The notes: generated from the letters alone by a model not told the origin. Shown: positions 17,726-26,246, counted from the first letter of the stretch. The stretch: DNA of 64,000 bases from an uncultured bacterium (GCA_937905825.1 CALCXM010000081.1:124001-188000); one strand, 5' to 3'. Numbers and translations: made by a program.

Positions 17726-19179
17726 TAGAGTTCTCCTCCGTAAGCGGCAGCCGCGTCCTCGTAGTTCTCATGACGCTCGTAGATCTCGCCGGCAAGCATG
17801 TAGAGCTTGGAACGGTTCTCCGTGGCGTCGAGCGTTGGGACCACGAGGCGCAAAAGGTCGATGGCGTCCTCGAAGCTCTCTTCGGTTTCGATGATCGGTG
17901 CATAGGCCATGGCAAAGCGCACACGGTCTTCAGCACTGAGGTCGCGGAACTCCGGTTGGATGGTGGCAAGAATCTTGGAGCTTTCGCTCTGCAGTCCGTT
18001 GCCAATCAACTGGGTGGCGCGGTTGAGACGAATCGTCAGGCTTCCGTCGGAGTAGCTGAGTGCATCCAGGCCGAGTCGCGAGCGAGCTTCATTGGCGAAG
18101 GGCAACAGTGCCTCACCCATGCCATGGTTGTCCGCTAGTTTCCAAAGGAAGAGGACTCCCAGCTCTTCACCTTCCACGGAGAGCGCCATCGAGGCGGCTC
18201 GGACCATGGCCTCTTTCTTGAGCTCGTCACCCTTGGTGAGGCTGAACTGAAGCCAGGCCAGGGCTGCTTCCACCGGGCGGCCGTCAAGCTCCATGGCTTG
18301 GGCACGCAAATCCATGCCTTCGTATTCATCAATCGCTCCACCGGAGACTCGCAAGGCCCGGTCGAGATCTCGAAGGGCGTTGTGATAATCCCCAAGGCCA
18401 ATCTTGGCCCGAGCACGGATCATCAAGCGATCGGCCTCGTCGAACGTGTTCATGGGATCGATGACGTTGTCCAGTGCGTAGATCATGTATAGCGCCTGTT
18501 GAGGTTCGCCGCGCATCAACACACAACGGGCCAAACCGCGGCGAGACTCGACGATGATGGCGTCTTCCGTCTCGGACTCGGCCACGAAGCGCAGGTGGGG
18601 CATGGCGCGCGACCAGTCCTCCAACTCCAGCAGCAGGCGCGCAGCCTTGAGACGTGCGTTCAGGTGGGTGGTCGGATCCAGTTCTTGACGAGCGAGTAGT
18701 TCGTAGTGACGAACCGCTTTCTCCCTTTGACCGCGCAAGAGGGCGATGTCCGCCAGGGCGAGGCGCGCAGCAGCCGCGTGGTCCCCTTCTGGGAAGCGTT
18801 GGAGAGTCGAGAGGTAGGCGATCTCGGCGGCTTGCAGGGACTGCTCTCTTGTTGCGAAGGGCTTCTTGATGCCTTCCACCGTCAAGCGATCGGCTGAGAG
18901 AGTTCCCGCCAGACCCGCGGCCCCGAGGACGTACTCGACTGCGGTTCTAAAGGGCCGGTTCTGCAGGTAGACAGTCACTGCAGGTGAATCATCGATGTCT
19001 TCAAAGCCGACCAATTCAAGTCCGGCTTTCTTGCACAGGCTGCTCATGAGTGCGTGGACCGGAAACTCACGTGCTTCGAGGGTGCAGTAGAGATCTCCGT
19101 TCTTAGTGCTGGTCTCGATGACCGCCGCGTTCTGAGCCGGCGCGAAGCTGCACAGCAGTGTCAGGATGAGGGCGATCAC
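17725..19179 (-). CDS. Periplasmic TPR protein with secretin N-domain-like start
   Basis: The 484-residue product has a signal peptide (residues 1-16, cleavage near APAQNA), an N-terminal domain that resembles the secretin/TonB short N-terminal (STN) fold (YCTLEAREFPVHALMSSLCK, then VTVYLQNRPFRTAVEYVLG), and about nine TPR-like repeats to the end (for example RLALADIALLRGQREKAVRH and AKIGLGDYHNALRDLDRALR). It overlaps both neighbours. STN domains usually contact outer-membrane channels, so an envelope role in flagellar assembly is plausible. It is not a flagellar protein I recognise. Confidence 0.7.
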   Translation of the reverse strand: MIALILTLLCSFAPAQNAAVIETSTKNGDLYCTLEAREFPVHALMSSLCKKAGLELVGFEDIDDSPAVTVYLQNRPFRTAVEYVLGAAGLAGTLSADRLTVEGIKKPFATREQSLQAAEIAYLSTLQRFPEGDHAAAARLALADIALLRGQREKAVRHYELLARQELDPTTHLNARLKAARLLLELEDWSRAMPHLRFVAESETEDAIIVESRRGLARCVLMRGEPQQALYMIYALDNVIDPMNTFDEADRLMIRARAKIGLGDYHNALRDLDRALRVSGGAIDEYEGMDLRAQAMELDGRPVEAALAWLQFSLTKGDELKKEAMVRAASMALSVEGEELGVLFLWKLADNHGMGEALLPFANEARSRLGLDALSYSDGSLTIRLNRATQLIGNGLQSESSKILATIQPEFRDLSAEDRVRFAMAYAPIIETEESFEDAIDLLRLVVPTLDATENRSKLYMLAGEIYERHENYEDAAAAYGGEL

Positions 19180-20192
19180 GGCTTGTCTCCAGTCATGGAC
19201 TCGGCTTGGTCCTTGTGACTTCTAGCGATCAAGAAGTTCGCTCGACGTTCCATTTCGTCACGACCGGCTGCGGGATGGTTGTCCGCTTCGGCGAGCAGGT
19301 TGAAGAGCATTTTGCGGGCTTCGGGGAATTTACCGGCCTCGATCGCCTCGGTAGCCACCGAGAGGACGACTTCGTGGGGCGCTTGAATTGCGAGGCCTTC
19401 ATAGACCTTCTGCGAATCCCTGCCCTGCTTGGCGGCATCGAGTTGATTGCGAAGCAGCTCCCGTTCGAGTGCGGCGAGCTCTTTGATGGAATCGGTGGTC
19501 GAAACTCGCAGCTCGTTCGTCGTGGCTTCCACGTCGCTGCGAACCGCTTGGATCTGTTGCTGGAACACGCTGGTCGCGCGCCATGCGATGCTGAGGATGC
19601 CGACCATGAACAGGATCACTCCTGCCGTCAGAACCCACAGTGCCTTGGGCGAACCGCTGGCCACGGCGACGGTTGGATAAGCAACCTGCATCGCCGCTGG
19701 GGCGATCATCTGTGCGGGCGCTTGGCCTGCGACGGGTGCCGCTTGCTGAGAAGCTGCTTGTGCAGGTGCAGCTTGGGTGCCGGGAGCTTGCGCTGCGGAC
19801 TCCGCTGCCATTTCCTCGGCCTGCGCCTCGTGAACAATGTCCCCCAGGTCATCTTCGAGCAGGTTGTTGACCTGCTGAGCGGCCATATCAATGGACTCTT
19901 CAATGTCGGGCTTGCCTTGCACGATACCGAGGGAAGAGAGGTCCATCGGTGGGAACCCAAAGAGATCCTCATCGAGTTCGGGATCAAGACCCGTGCATAC
20001 GATGGGCTCTTTCGCGGGGGGCGCCGCGGGAGCACTCGCATCACCAGCACTGGCTCCAGCTGCTGAATCAGCGCCCGGCCCGGCGTCGGCTTCCGCTTGG
20101 GGAGCTGCAGGCATCTCCATCGGCGGAAAATCGAACAGATCCTCGTCGAGACTGTTGGCCTTTGTGGCCGGTGCAAAATCGTCCAATCCCAT
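19176..20192 (-). CDS. Single-pass membrane protein with duplicated LDEDLFxFPPM motif
   Basis: The 338-residue protein has an acidic, Ala/Pro/Gln-rich cytoplasmic N-terminal half, one membrane segment at about residues 184-205 (ALWVLTAGVILFMVGILSIA), and a C-terminal helical region (about 210-330) likely periplasmic. The motif LDEDLFDFPPM (17-27) recurs as LDEDLFGFPPM (73-83), suggesting two copies of a short docking motif. It overlaps the next gene by 4 nt and lies 7 nt after the receiver-ATPase gene. Function unknown; being in the operon suggests a flagellar or polar scaffold role. Confidence 0.65.
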   Translation of the reverse strand: MGLDDFAPATKANSLDEDLFDFPPMEMPAAPQAEADAGPGADSAAGASAGDASAPAAPPAKEPIVCTGLDPELDEDLFGFPPMDLSSLGIVQGKPDIEESIDMAAQQVNNLLEDDLGDIVHEAQAEEMAAESAAQAPGTQAAPAQAASQQAAPVAGQAPAQMIAPAAMQVAYPTVAVASGSPKALWVLTAGVILFMVGILSIAWRATSVFQQQIQAVRSDVEATTNELRVSTTDSIKELAALERELLRNQLDAAKQGRDSQKVYEGLAIQAPHEVVLSVATEAIEAGKFPEARKMLFNLLAEADNHPAAGRDEMERRANFLIARSHKDQAESMTGDKP

Positions 20193-20199
20193 GGAGAGC

Positions 20200-21141
20200 C
20201 TAGCTCCTCAAAGCTTGCGCGGCGATGCGCGCTGGGTCAGGCCCTGCCAACAGCCGTCCGATGACGACCGCCAGGGATGGCGACAACTGAAAGAACTTCT
20301 CCGAGCCGTCGAGCTCGAGGGTGGAAATGATTTGCTGCGCGATCTGCGGCGTGAAGAAGTCGAGCTCCGTGAGGTCGACTTGGTCCGGACCGACGTAGTC
20401 CACGCGAGTCGCGCCGAAGCTCATTTGAACGGTGGTCCCGGCACCAGGCGTGGAACGCAGATCGAGGTTCTCGGAAAGCGCCAGGGCGCGGGAGAGTCCG
20501 CCGCCCGTGGACATGGTGTGCACGGCGACGTCCCCAGTTTCCATACCGACGCCTTCGTCACGAACGGTCACGTGAAACTCCCGTGAGTCGACGCTTGCCG
20601 TCACATGAAAGAGCCCCTCGCCGTTCGGGCTGGCGTGTTCCAAGACGTTGGAAACCACTTCGCCGATGGCGCTGCAAGCACGAGCGCGACATGTGGGCCC
20701 CACTCGACGACGTAGGCCGAAGGCGGCCAGATCGAGCATGCAGTCTTCGATGCTTGTGGGGGAGATGCTGTAGGTCTGCTCGAAGATGGCCGCGGGCTTA
20801 GCGACTCCCAGTTCGACGGCGCGTACGAGGTCGGCCAGGCGGAACGGCTTCGAGAGGAATTCAGAGGCACCCAAGCGCAGGGCGCGCCGACAGCTCTCGA
20901 GGGAGGGGTGGGAAGAGAGGAACACCGTGCGCGGCGCGCGGCCGGTCTCGTTGTACTCTTCCAACAGATCGAGTCCTGAGAGGCCCGGCATTTCGGGATC
21001 GGCAATCAAAACATCCGGGCGCGGAAGGATTCGCGCAAAGTAGGCGTCTGCGGCCACTAGGACCTCATGGCCACGGGACTCGAGGGCGTTCGCGATGGCC
21101 ATGTTGACTTCGCGCTCCTCGCCAACGATGAGAACTTGCAT
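20200..21141 (-). CDS. Receiver domain fused to anti-sigma/Spo-type HATPase
   Basis: The 313-residue protein starts at ATG 21141 with a receiver domain (acidic pair E8/E9, phospho-acceptor D48 in VLIADPEMPG, K98 in SKPF). A histidine-kinase-like ATPase domain of the RsbW/SpoIIAB type follows (N box EVVSNVLEHA at 161-170, G1 DEGVGM at 195-200, then TGGGLSRAL). A C-terminal extension of about 65 residues has no recognised family. There is no HisKA, so it is not a conventional kinase; partner-switching control is plausible. An upstream in-frame extension to 21243 lies inside the neighbouring gene and is disregarded. Confidence 0.8.
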   Translation of the reverse strand: MQVLIVGEEREVNMAIANALESRGHEVLVAADAYFARILPRPDVLIADPEMPGLSGLDLLEEYNETGRAPRTVFLSSHPSLESCRRALRLGASEFLSKPFRLADLVRAVELGVAKPAAIFEQTYSISPTSIEDCMLDLAAFGLRRRVGPTCRARACSAIGEVVSNVLEHASPNGEGLFHVTASVDSREFHVTVRDEGVGMETGDVAVHTMSTGGGLSRALALSENLDLRSTPGAGTTVQMSFGATRVDYVGPDQVDLTELDFFTPQIAQQIISTLELDGSEKFFQLSPSLAVVIGRLLAGPDPARIAAQALRS

Positions 21142-21142
21142 G

Positions 21143-21850
21143 CTAAGCCTCGCCTCCAGCTTGATCGTTGTCGGAGTGCAAGGGCAGGAGCGCGGTGAGT
21201 TGGGTGGTGCCCGAGGGCAAGCTGCGGTACTCGAGCGAACCACCGAGACGGATCAGTTCGCGCTCGGCGACGAGCTGCATGAATCCGTCGTGCATGGTCG
21301 AGTTGTGGATTCCGAGGACGGGTTCAGCGTTGTCGGTCTGACTCGCCAGGTTGTCGAAGCTCAGGGTGAAGGCTCCTGAGTCATGCACGCGGTGCACATG
21401 AAAGAGGGCTTCCTGGCCAGGCATCAGATTGGCGAACAGCAGGTAGGACAGGCAGCGCGAAAAGCGCGGGCCATCCACCTCGACGCGGGCCTCGTCGTCG
21501 TCGATGGCGATGTGCAGACTTGCGCGGACCGGTGCCGGGGTCGCCAGTACGGCGCTTCGACCAAGCTCGGCTAGGCCGCAGCGCAGGGGAATCGACTCGG
21601 AGGGCGCGACCAGGTCGACCAGGGCTTGAACCCCGTGGCGAACGGACTCGAGCATCTCGATCGCGTTGCCCACCCTTCCGGATCGGGCTTCCCCGTCGGA
21701 GTCCGCGCTCCCGAGCGCCTCCACGGAAGCGATGAGTGCCGCGAAGGGACTCTCAACGCTTTTGCGGATCGTGGCGCCCAGGTCCTTGGACCATTGGGCG
21801 TCGGCGTCGGCGTTGGTGGAGGGATCGGTGGTTTGCGGTGTCGCGCTCAT
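21143..21850 (-). CDS. Degenerate histidine-kinase-like protein
   Basis: The 235-residue protein has the outline of a HisKA-HATPase module. At the position of the phospho-histidine box it reads ATIRKSVESPFAALIASVEA, with no histidine. The N box equivalent RCLSYLLFANLMPG lacks the Mg-binding asparagine in its usual place, and no G1 motif (DxGxG) is evident. It is probably a non-catalytic scaffold, perhaps an Hpt-like or receiver-binding partner of the receiver-ATPase protein encoded 1 nt downstream. First gene of the long flagellar operon. Confidence 0.6.
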   Translation of the reverse strand: MSATPQTTDPSTNADADAQWSKDLGATIRKSVESPFAALIASVEALGSADSDGEARSGRVGNAIEMLESVRHGVQALVDLVAPSESIPLRCGLAELGRSAVLATPAPVRASLHIAIDDDEARVEVDGPRFSRCLSYLLFANLMPGQEALFHVHRVHDSGAFTLSFDNLASQTDNAEPVLGIHNSTMHDGFMQLVAERELIRLGGSLEYRSLPSGTTQLTALLPLHSDNDQAGGEA

Positions 21851-21999
21851 CTGATGGGCTGGTTCTTTGCCTGAAGGCCGACCCCATTGGCCGGCAGCAG
21901 GTTTTTCGACCAGTCCCGATCAATCGCTTGATGAAGGAGAGTCTCGGGCGCGTACTTTTTTCCACCTTTGCCCTCTTGGGGGCCCCAAGGCGCTTTTCT

Positions 22000-22040
22000 T
22001 TCCGAATCGGAAGAATGGGGGGTGTTGTTTTTTTCAACAC
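22000..22040 (-). promoter_or_regulatory. Double-palindrome operator-like element heading the minus-strand flagellar operon
   Basis: A 19-bp palindrome (GTGTTG, A7, CAACAC on the minus strand; 22022-22040) is followed after 5 C residues by ATTCTTCC and a second palindrome, TTCCGA-T-TCGGAA (22000-22012). The same two palindromes in the same order precede fliO at 33215-33261. It lies 150-190 nt before the first gene of the operon (start 21850). The remainder of the 232-nt gap is featureless apart from GC-rich GGGGCC runs. Confidence 0.6.
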
Positions 22041-22082
22041 AAGGCCCCGAGGGCCCGTCCGGCGCGAATCAGGCGGTAAAAG

Positions 22083-23423
22083 TTACCCGTCGATCTCGTA
22101 GGCCCGAAGCTTGTTGTAGAGCGTGGTGCGATTCACGCCCAACAGGCGGGCTGTCTCGGATCGGTTGCCGCGGGTGGATTGCAGGGCTCGCCGAATGACG
22201 ACCTCTTCCATATGCCGCAAGTGGAAGCTTTCCAGCTCGATCTGGTCCGTGTTTACGGGGAGCGTTCCGCCCGCCGGAGGGATCAGGCCCAGGTCGGAGC
22301 GCGTGATCACGTGCCCGCTCGCGGCAAGGGCTCCTCGTTCGAGGGCATTGTGCAGCTCCTGCAAGTTCCCGGACCAGCCGTGTTGGGCGAGGGCCTCAAT
22401 GGCGTCCGGGGCCAGGGATTTTCCAGGCCGACCGAGTTGCAGGCCCAAGAGCTCCAGTTCCTCGTGGATCAGATCCGGCAGGTCTTCCCGTCGCTCACGA
22501 AGGGGCGGAACCTCGACGGAAAGCACATTCAGGCGGTAGAGCAGGTCCTCGCGGAATCGGCCCTCGTCCACCAGCCGGGTCAAATCCACGTTGCTGGAGG
22601 CGATCACGCGCAGGTCCGCCAGCCGATCCTCCCCGTGCTCCCCAGGAGTCCAGGTCCGGTCCTGCAGCAGTTGCAGGATCCGGCGCTGGACGTTGGCCCC
22701 GATGTGCTCGATTTGGGAGAGATACAGGGTCCCGCCCTCGGCGTTTGCCAGGGCGCACCCGAGGGGCCCAGGGGGAGCGTCCGAATGTTGACCATATAAT
22801 AAGGTCTCGAGACGCTCTGGATCGGACAGCCCACAGGCCACGAGCACGAAGGGGCGGGCGGCGCGCGCTGAGGCTTGGTGGATCGCCCGGGCCACGCGTT
22901 CCTTGCCACTGCCCGCCTCGCCGGTGACCAGCACAGTGGTCCGCGGGGTGGAAGCGATGCGCTGAACCTGATCCCGGATCCGAAGAATTGCCCTTGAACG
23001 ACCCGTCAGTGTGGTCCGCCGGGATTTGTCGAGCTCCTGCCGCATCCAATCCGCCTCGAGACGCACATCGCGATTGCGCAGGGCGCGAGCGAAGGCCAAC
23101 TGCAACTTGGGAGCCGAGAGGGGCAGTTCCAGGAGATCTTGGCAGCCGGCTTCAAACAGCCGCTCTGTGTCGAGTTCTTCCAGGGAGTCGTGCAGAACGC
23201 AAACGGCAGCTTGCGGGCAAGCCTCGACCAGTAGCGCGATCGCTTCCGGGTTGGCGTCGGCCCCTTCGATCATCAGGACCTGGGGTGTACGCGCGCGCAG
23301 GCCGGACAAGGCGTCTCGCAGGGTGGAGGCTTCCATGGGCCTCCAGCCCTGGCCTTCCGCGAGGGAAGCGAAGCGGCTGCGCAGCCCGCCGTCGGTGGTG
23401 ATGATCAAAACTCTCTCGGACAT
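22083..23423 (-). CDS. NtrC-type regulator with degenerate receiver and AAA+ domain
   Basis: From ATG 23423 the product is 446 residues with the three NtrC domains. The receiver has glutamate (E53, MIEGADANPE) where the phospho-aspartate should be and lacks the KP motif. The AAA+ domain keeps Walker A (GEAGSGKE, 168-175) and the arginine-finger region (GRFREDLLYRL), but GAFTGA is replaced by a DAPPGPLG stretch and Walker B is TLYLSQI, with S and Q in place of D and E. The Fis HTH is intact (GNRSETARLLGVNRTTLYNK). It probably binds DNA and ATP but is unlikely to activate sigma54 itself. Divergent from the first flagellin gene. Confidence 0.85.
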   Translation of the reverse strand: MSERVLIITTDGGLRSRFASLAEGQGWRPMEASTLRDALSGLRARTPQVLMIEGADANPEAIALLVEACPQAAVCVLHDSLEELDTERLFEAGCQDLLELPLSAPKLQLAFARALRNRDVRLEADWMRQELDKSRRTTLTGRSRAILRIRDQVQRIASTPRTTVLVTGEAGSGKERVARAIHQASARAARPFVLVACGLSDPERLETLLYGQHSDAPPGPLGCALANAEGGTLYLSQIEHIGANVQRRILQLLQDRTWTPGEHGEDRLADLRVIASSNVDLTRLVDEGRFREDLLYRLNVLSVEVPPLRERREDLPDLIHEELELLGLQLGRPGKSLAPDAIEALAQHGWSGNLQELHNALERGALAASGHVITRSDLGLIPPAGGTLPVNTDQIELESFHLRHMEEVVIRRALQSTRGNRSETARLLGVNRTTLYNKLRAYEIDG

Positions 23424-23470
23424 ACAGCGTGGGCAGGGGCAACCTGATCCTCCCTGATTCTGCACTGCTT

Positions 23471-23486
23471 TGGCCGTGGGCGTGCA
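23471..23486 (+). promoter_or_regulatory. Weak sigma54-like site upstream of flagellin 1
   Basis: TGGCCGTGGGCGTGCA keeps the GG-N10-GC core of sigma54 promoters (TGGCAC-N5-TTGCA) but misses several other positions. It would give a leader of about 240 nt for flagellin 1, close to the leader lengths inferred for the other flagellins. With a GC-rich genome such cores occur by chance, so confidence is low. Confidence 0.25.
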
Positions 23487-23630
23487 GGTCTCCCTCACAG
23501 TTTTGTCATCAATTTTTCCACCCAAACGGCGGCGAAGCAGGGGGAAACCAGCCCTTAGGGGCCCTCTGCCCGGGGGGTGGAAAATCTTTGTAGGTGCCCT
23601 CCACAAAATATTCCGTGCCTAGGCTCAGGC

Positions 23631-23649
23631 CTCGGTCACGCCCTCCGAG
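23631..23649 (+). other. Small hairpin in flagellin 1 leader
   Basis: CTCGG (23631-23635) and CCGAG (23645-23649) pair around TCACGCCCT, at 89 nt before the ATG. The position matches the loop-conserved hairpins of flagellins 2, 4, 5 and 6 and the loop is a plausible variant of their TCGTGCC. An 8-bp GGTGCCCT (23593-23600) / AGGGCACC (23667-23674) pair encloses it. A CGAAGGG at 23664 stands where the others have GGAAGAG. Confidence 0.35.
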
Positions 23650-23737
23650 AACAGCACCGTCTGCGAAGGGCACCCGCCCAACAAGGACAACCTCAAACAG
23701 CGATTCACTAACTAGAAACCGAACTTAGGAGCCAATC

Positions 23738-24562
23738 ATGGGCCTCAGAGTAAACACCAACATCGCCTCGCTAACGGCACAACGTAACCTCTCAACGGTT
23801 ACCGCCCGTCTGCAAGGAAACTTCTCGCGCTTGTCATCAGGTTTGCGCATCTCGACTGCCGCTGACGACGCTGCGGGCTTGGCCATTTCAGAACGCATGC
23901 GTTCTCAAATCCGCTCCCTTGGAGCAGCCACCCGCAACGCACAAGACGGCATCTCACTCGTTCAGACAGCTGAAGGAGCCATGGCCGAGATCTCCAACAT
24001 CCTGGGCCGTATGCGTGAACTGTCCGTTCAAGCGGCCAACGGCACCTTGAGCACAGCTGACCGTGCAACGATCAACACTGAGGTCATCGCACTTCAGTCG
24101 GAAGTCGATCGTGTCTCCCAGACCTCTACCTTCAACGGCATCAACCTCTTGAACGCGGCGGCAACCGTGAATATCCAGGTCGGTATCAACACCGGTGAGG
24201 TCATCGCGGTCAACCTGGAAAACACTCAAACCGCCGCCCTGGGGGTTTCGAGTACGACAGTGAACACCACCTCGGCTGCGACAGCTTCGGCATCGCTCCT
24301 TGCTCTGGACACCGCCATCGGCTCGGTCAACACCGTACGAGGCAACCTCGGAGCATCTCAAAACCGTCTGCAAAGTGCTGTCAGCTCCATCATGAACAGT
24401 CGTGAAAACCTCTCCGCTGCGGAAAGCCGTATCCGAGACGTGGACGTGGCCTTCGAAACAGCTGACCTCACACGAAACTCGATCTTGCAACAAGCTGCTA
24501 CGTCCGTCTTGCAACAGGCGAACACGCAACCGCAGATCGCACTATCCCTACTCCAAGGATAG
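23738..24562 (+). CDS. Flagellin 1
   Basis: A 274-residue filament subunit with only the D0-D1 core. The N-terminal half (MGLRVNTNIASL, RLSSGLRISTAADDAAGLAI, LLNAA) and C-terminal helix (AESRIRDVDVAFETADLTRN, then ILQQAATSVLQQANTQPQ) are canonical, and no D2/D3 surface domain is present. It is the most divergent of the six copies (for example SLGAATRNAQ, and STTVNTTSAATASASLLALD in the middle). The ATG has GGAG 7 nt upstream. Flagellins are exported by the type III apparatus with FliS and polymerise under FliD. Confidence 0.96.
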   Translation: MGLRVNTNIASLTAQRNLSTVTARLQGNFSRLSSGLRISTAADDAAGLAISERMRSQIRSLGAATRNAQDGISLVQTAEGAMAEISNILGRMRELSVQAANGTLSTADRATINTEVIALQSEVDRVSQTSTFNGINLLNAAATVNIQVGINTGEVIAVNLENTQTAALGVSSTTVNTTSAATASASLLALDTAIGSVNTVRGNLGASQNRLQSAVSSIMNSRENLSAAESRIRDVDVAFETADLTRNSILQQAATSVLQQANTQPQIALSLLQG

Positions 24563-24568
24563 ATAGAG

Positions 24569-24587
24569 TTCGGCCTCTAGCGCCGAA
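24569..24587 (+). other. Hairpin after flagellin 1
   Basis: TTCGGC (24569-24574) and GCCGAA (24582-24587) form a 6-bp stem around CTCTAGC, 6 nt after the stop. A second, imperfect pairing GAGGGGG/CCCCCTC follows at 24593-24638. No T-run is present, so either 3'-end protection or weak termination is possible. Confidence 0.4.
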
Positions 24588-24734
24588 TCGCTGAGGGGGA
24601 GGGTCGCTTGCTGGCGGCTCTCCCATTTCAGCCCCCTCGCTAGAACTAGAAACAAAAAGGTCAGCGTCGCTAACGCAGGCCAGGTGGACCGCCACCAACC
24701 CCCGACCTGTCGGTTGCTCCGACTCACCGTGGGT

Positions 24735-24900
24735 GTTCTTTGAACCCAACAATACACCTGTTCGACGCGACTCGGAAACAACCGAGAACGCACGGACGGA
24801 ACCTACCAATCCGGTCGGTTCGGTCTCGGAACTAGGGCATGCATCCCCATCTACACGTGCCAACTCGTAGATGAGCGCTCCTGGAACCGAGGCCGAAGAA
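24735..24900 (+). promoter_or_regulatory. Flagellin 2 leader: upstream box, CGTGCC-loop hairpin, GAAGAA
   Basis: The box TTCTTTGAACCCAACAATAC begins at 24735, 229 nt before the ATG. The hairpin CATCTAC (24848-24854) / GTAGATG (24867-24873) closes the 12-nt loop ACGTGCCAACTC and is preceded by GCATGCATCC. GAAGAA at 24895 is the counterpart of the GGAAGAG box seen in other copies. The 401-nt gap 24563-24963 holds nothing else recognisable. Confidence 0.55.
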
Positions 24901-24963
24901 TGAAACCCCTGCCGGACTTCGGATGCACATATCTCAGAATCCAACTCCAAGGAAGACGACAAA

Positions 24964-25779
24964 ATGGGACTTCGCGTAAATACAAACATTGCTTCTCTGA
25001 CCTCGCAACGGAACCTCTCGATGATATCGGGCCGCTTGCAGGGTAACTATTCGCGACTCTCTTCAGGTCTTCGGATCGCGACTGCCGCTGATGACGCAGC
25101 TGGGCTCGGAATCTCGGAACGCATGCGTTCTCAGATCCGCAGCTACGGCACCGCCGGCCGCAACGCCCAGGATGGAATCTCGATGGTGCAAACCGCCGAG
25201 GGCGCACTCAACGAAGTGAGCAACATCCTTGGACGGATGAGGGAGCTAGCTGTTCAATCAGCCAACGGCACCCTCAGCACCGCTGATCGAACGACGATCA
25301 ACACTGAGTTCCAAGCCCTTGATGCGGAAATTGACCGCATCGGAACGCAGACAGAGTTCAACGGGATCACCCTGCTGAACGCTGCTGCCACGACCTCGAT
25401 CCAAGTTGGAGTGGATGCGGGGCAAACGATCGACGTAGTGACTGCCGATATGCGCTCTAGCTCATTATCGATCGCTACGTTGGACACCACGTCGGTAGTG
25501 AACGCCAATGCGGCGATCACTGCACTCGACGCGGCGATCGATACCGTCACGACCCAACGGGGTACGTTCGGCGCGTCGGTCAACCGACTCCAAAGTGCGC
25601 ACAATTCGATCATGAATTCGCACGAGAACCTGTCTGCTGCTGAAAGCCGGATCCGCGATGTGGATGTTGCTTTTGAAACGGCTGACCTGTCGAGGAACAC
25701 GATCATGCAGCAAGCTGCAACGTCGATCCTCTCCCAGGCCAACCAACAGCCGCAACTGGCTCTAACCCTTCTCGGTTAA
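24964..25779 (+). CDS. Flagellin 2
   Basis: A 271-residue D0-D1 flagellin. N-terminus MGLRVNTNIASLTSQRNLSM and C-terminus AATSILSQANQQPQLALTLL match the family; the middle (about residues 145-195) is the most variable part among the copies. The ribosome-binding site AAGGAAG lies 8 nt before the ATG. Flagellins 2 to 6 are closely similar to one another and clearly separate from flagellin 1, so they expanded after flagellin 1 diverged. Confidence 0.96.
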   Translation: MGLRVNTNIASLTSQRNLSMISGRLQGNYSRLSSGLRIATAADDAAGLGISERMRSQIRSYGTAGRNAQDGISMVQTAEGALNEVSNILGRMRELAVQSANGTLSTADRTTINTEFQALDAEIDRIGTQTEFNGITLLNAAATTSIQVGVDAGQTIDVVTADMRSSSLSIATLDTTSVVNANAAITALDAAIDTVTTQRGTFGASVNRLQSAHNSIMNSHENLSAAESRIRDVDVAFETADLSRNTIMQQAATSILSQANQQPQLALTLLG

Positions 25780-25791
25780 TCGAGTGGGCTC

Positions 25792-25817
25792 GGGGTAGCC
25801 GCTAAGGCGGCAGCCCC
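25792..25817 (+). other. Hairpin after flagellin 2
   Basis: GCCGC (25798-25802) TAAG GCGGC (25807-25811) is a tight hairpin extended by GGGG (25792-25795) / CCCC (25814-25817). It starts 12 nt after the stop. Lacking a T-run, it looks like a 3' stabiliser or an imperfect terminator. Confidence 0.45.
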
Positions 25818-26017
25818 CGGGAGACGCCTTCCGCTGACGAGCGCTTAGCGCACGCGGCAAGCCGAAGGAACGACCAACAAGGTCGCTCAATAGGATGGAA
25901 GGCAACCCCAAGAGCCAAGGCTATGGCTAGTTCCTCAGCGCGCGAAGCGTTCCGAGGCACACCAACAAGCCGCAACTCCTAACCGTTTTTGCGAGCGCCG
26001 GCCCGCCGGCCCTCCCA

Positions 26018-26181
26018 GCTCTTTAGACAACAAAGATCGACCAGTCGTAAGGGGCCTTTTCGTAAGGCTCGCCGACAGGTCCGAACTGACCAGCAGTTCT
26101 AGAACCGCCGCAATTGAGTTGAGGAACGTTCTTGGGGATACCCACCCCGAGCACATCGATTGCCCCGGATCAACGGAAGAG
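26018..26181 (+). promoter_or_regulatory. Flagellin 3 leader: upstream box, variant hairpin, GGAAGAG
   Basis: GCTCTTTAGACAACAAAGAT at 26018 is 229 nt before the ATG and aligns with the boxes of flagellins 2, 4, 5 and 6. A 7-bp hairpin CTTGGGG (26131-26137) / CCCCGAG (26145-26151), enclosed by GTTGA (26118) / TCAAC (26170), stands where the others have the CGTGCC hairpin, but its loop is ATACCCA. GGAAGAG is at 26175, 72 nt before the ATG. The 467-nt gap 25780-26246 has no gene. Confidence 0.45.
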
Positions 26182-26246
26182 CAGAGCTGTTGGGTGCTGG
26201 GTGAATGCAAACAGACCAAGGAACAAAACAACCAAGAAAGCTACCA

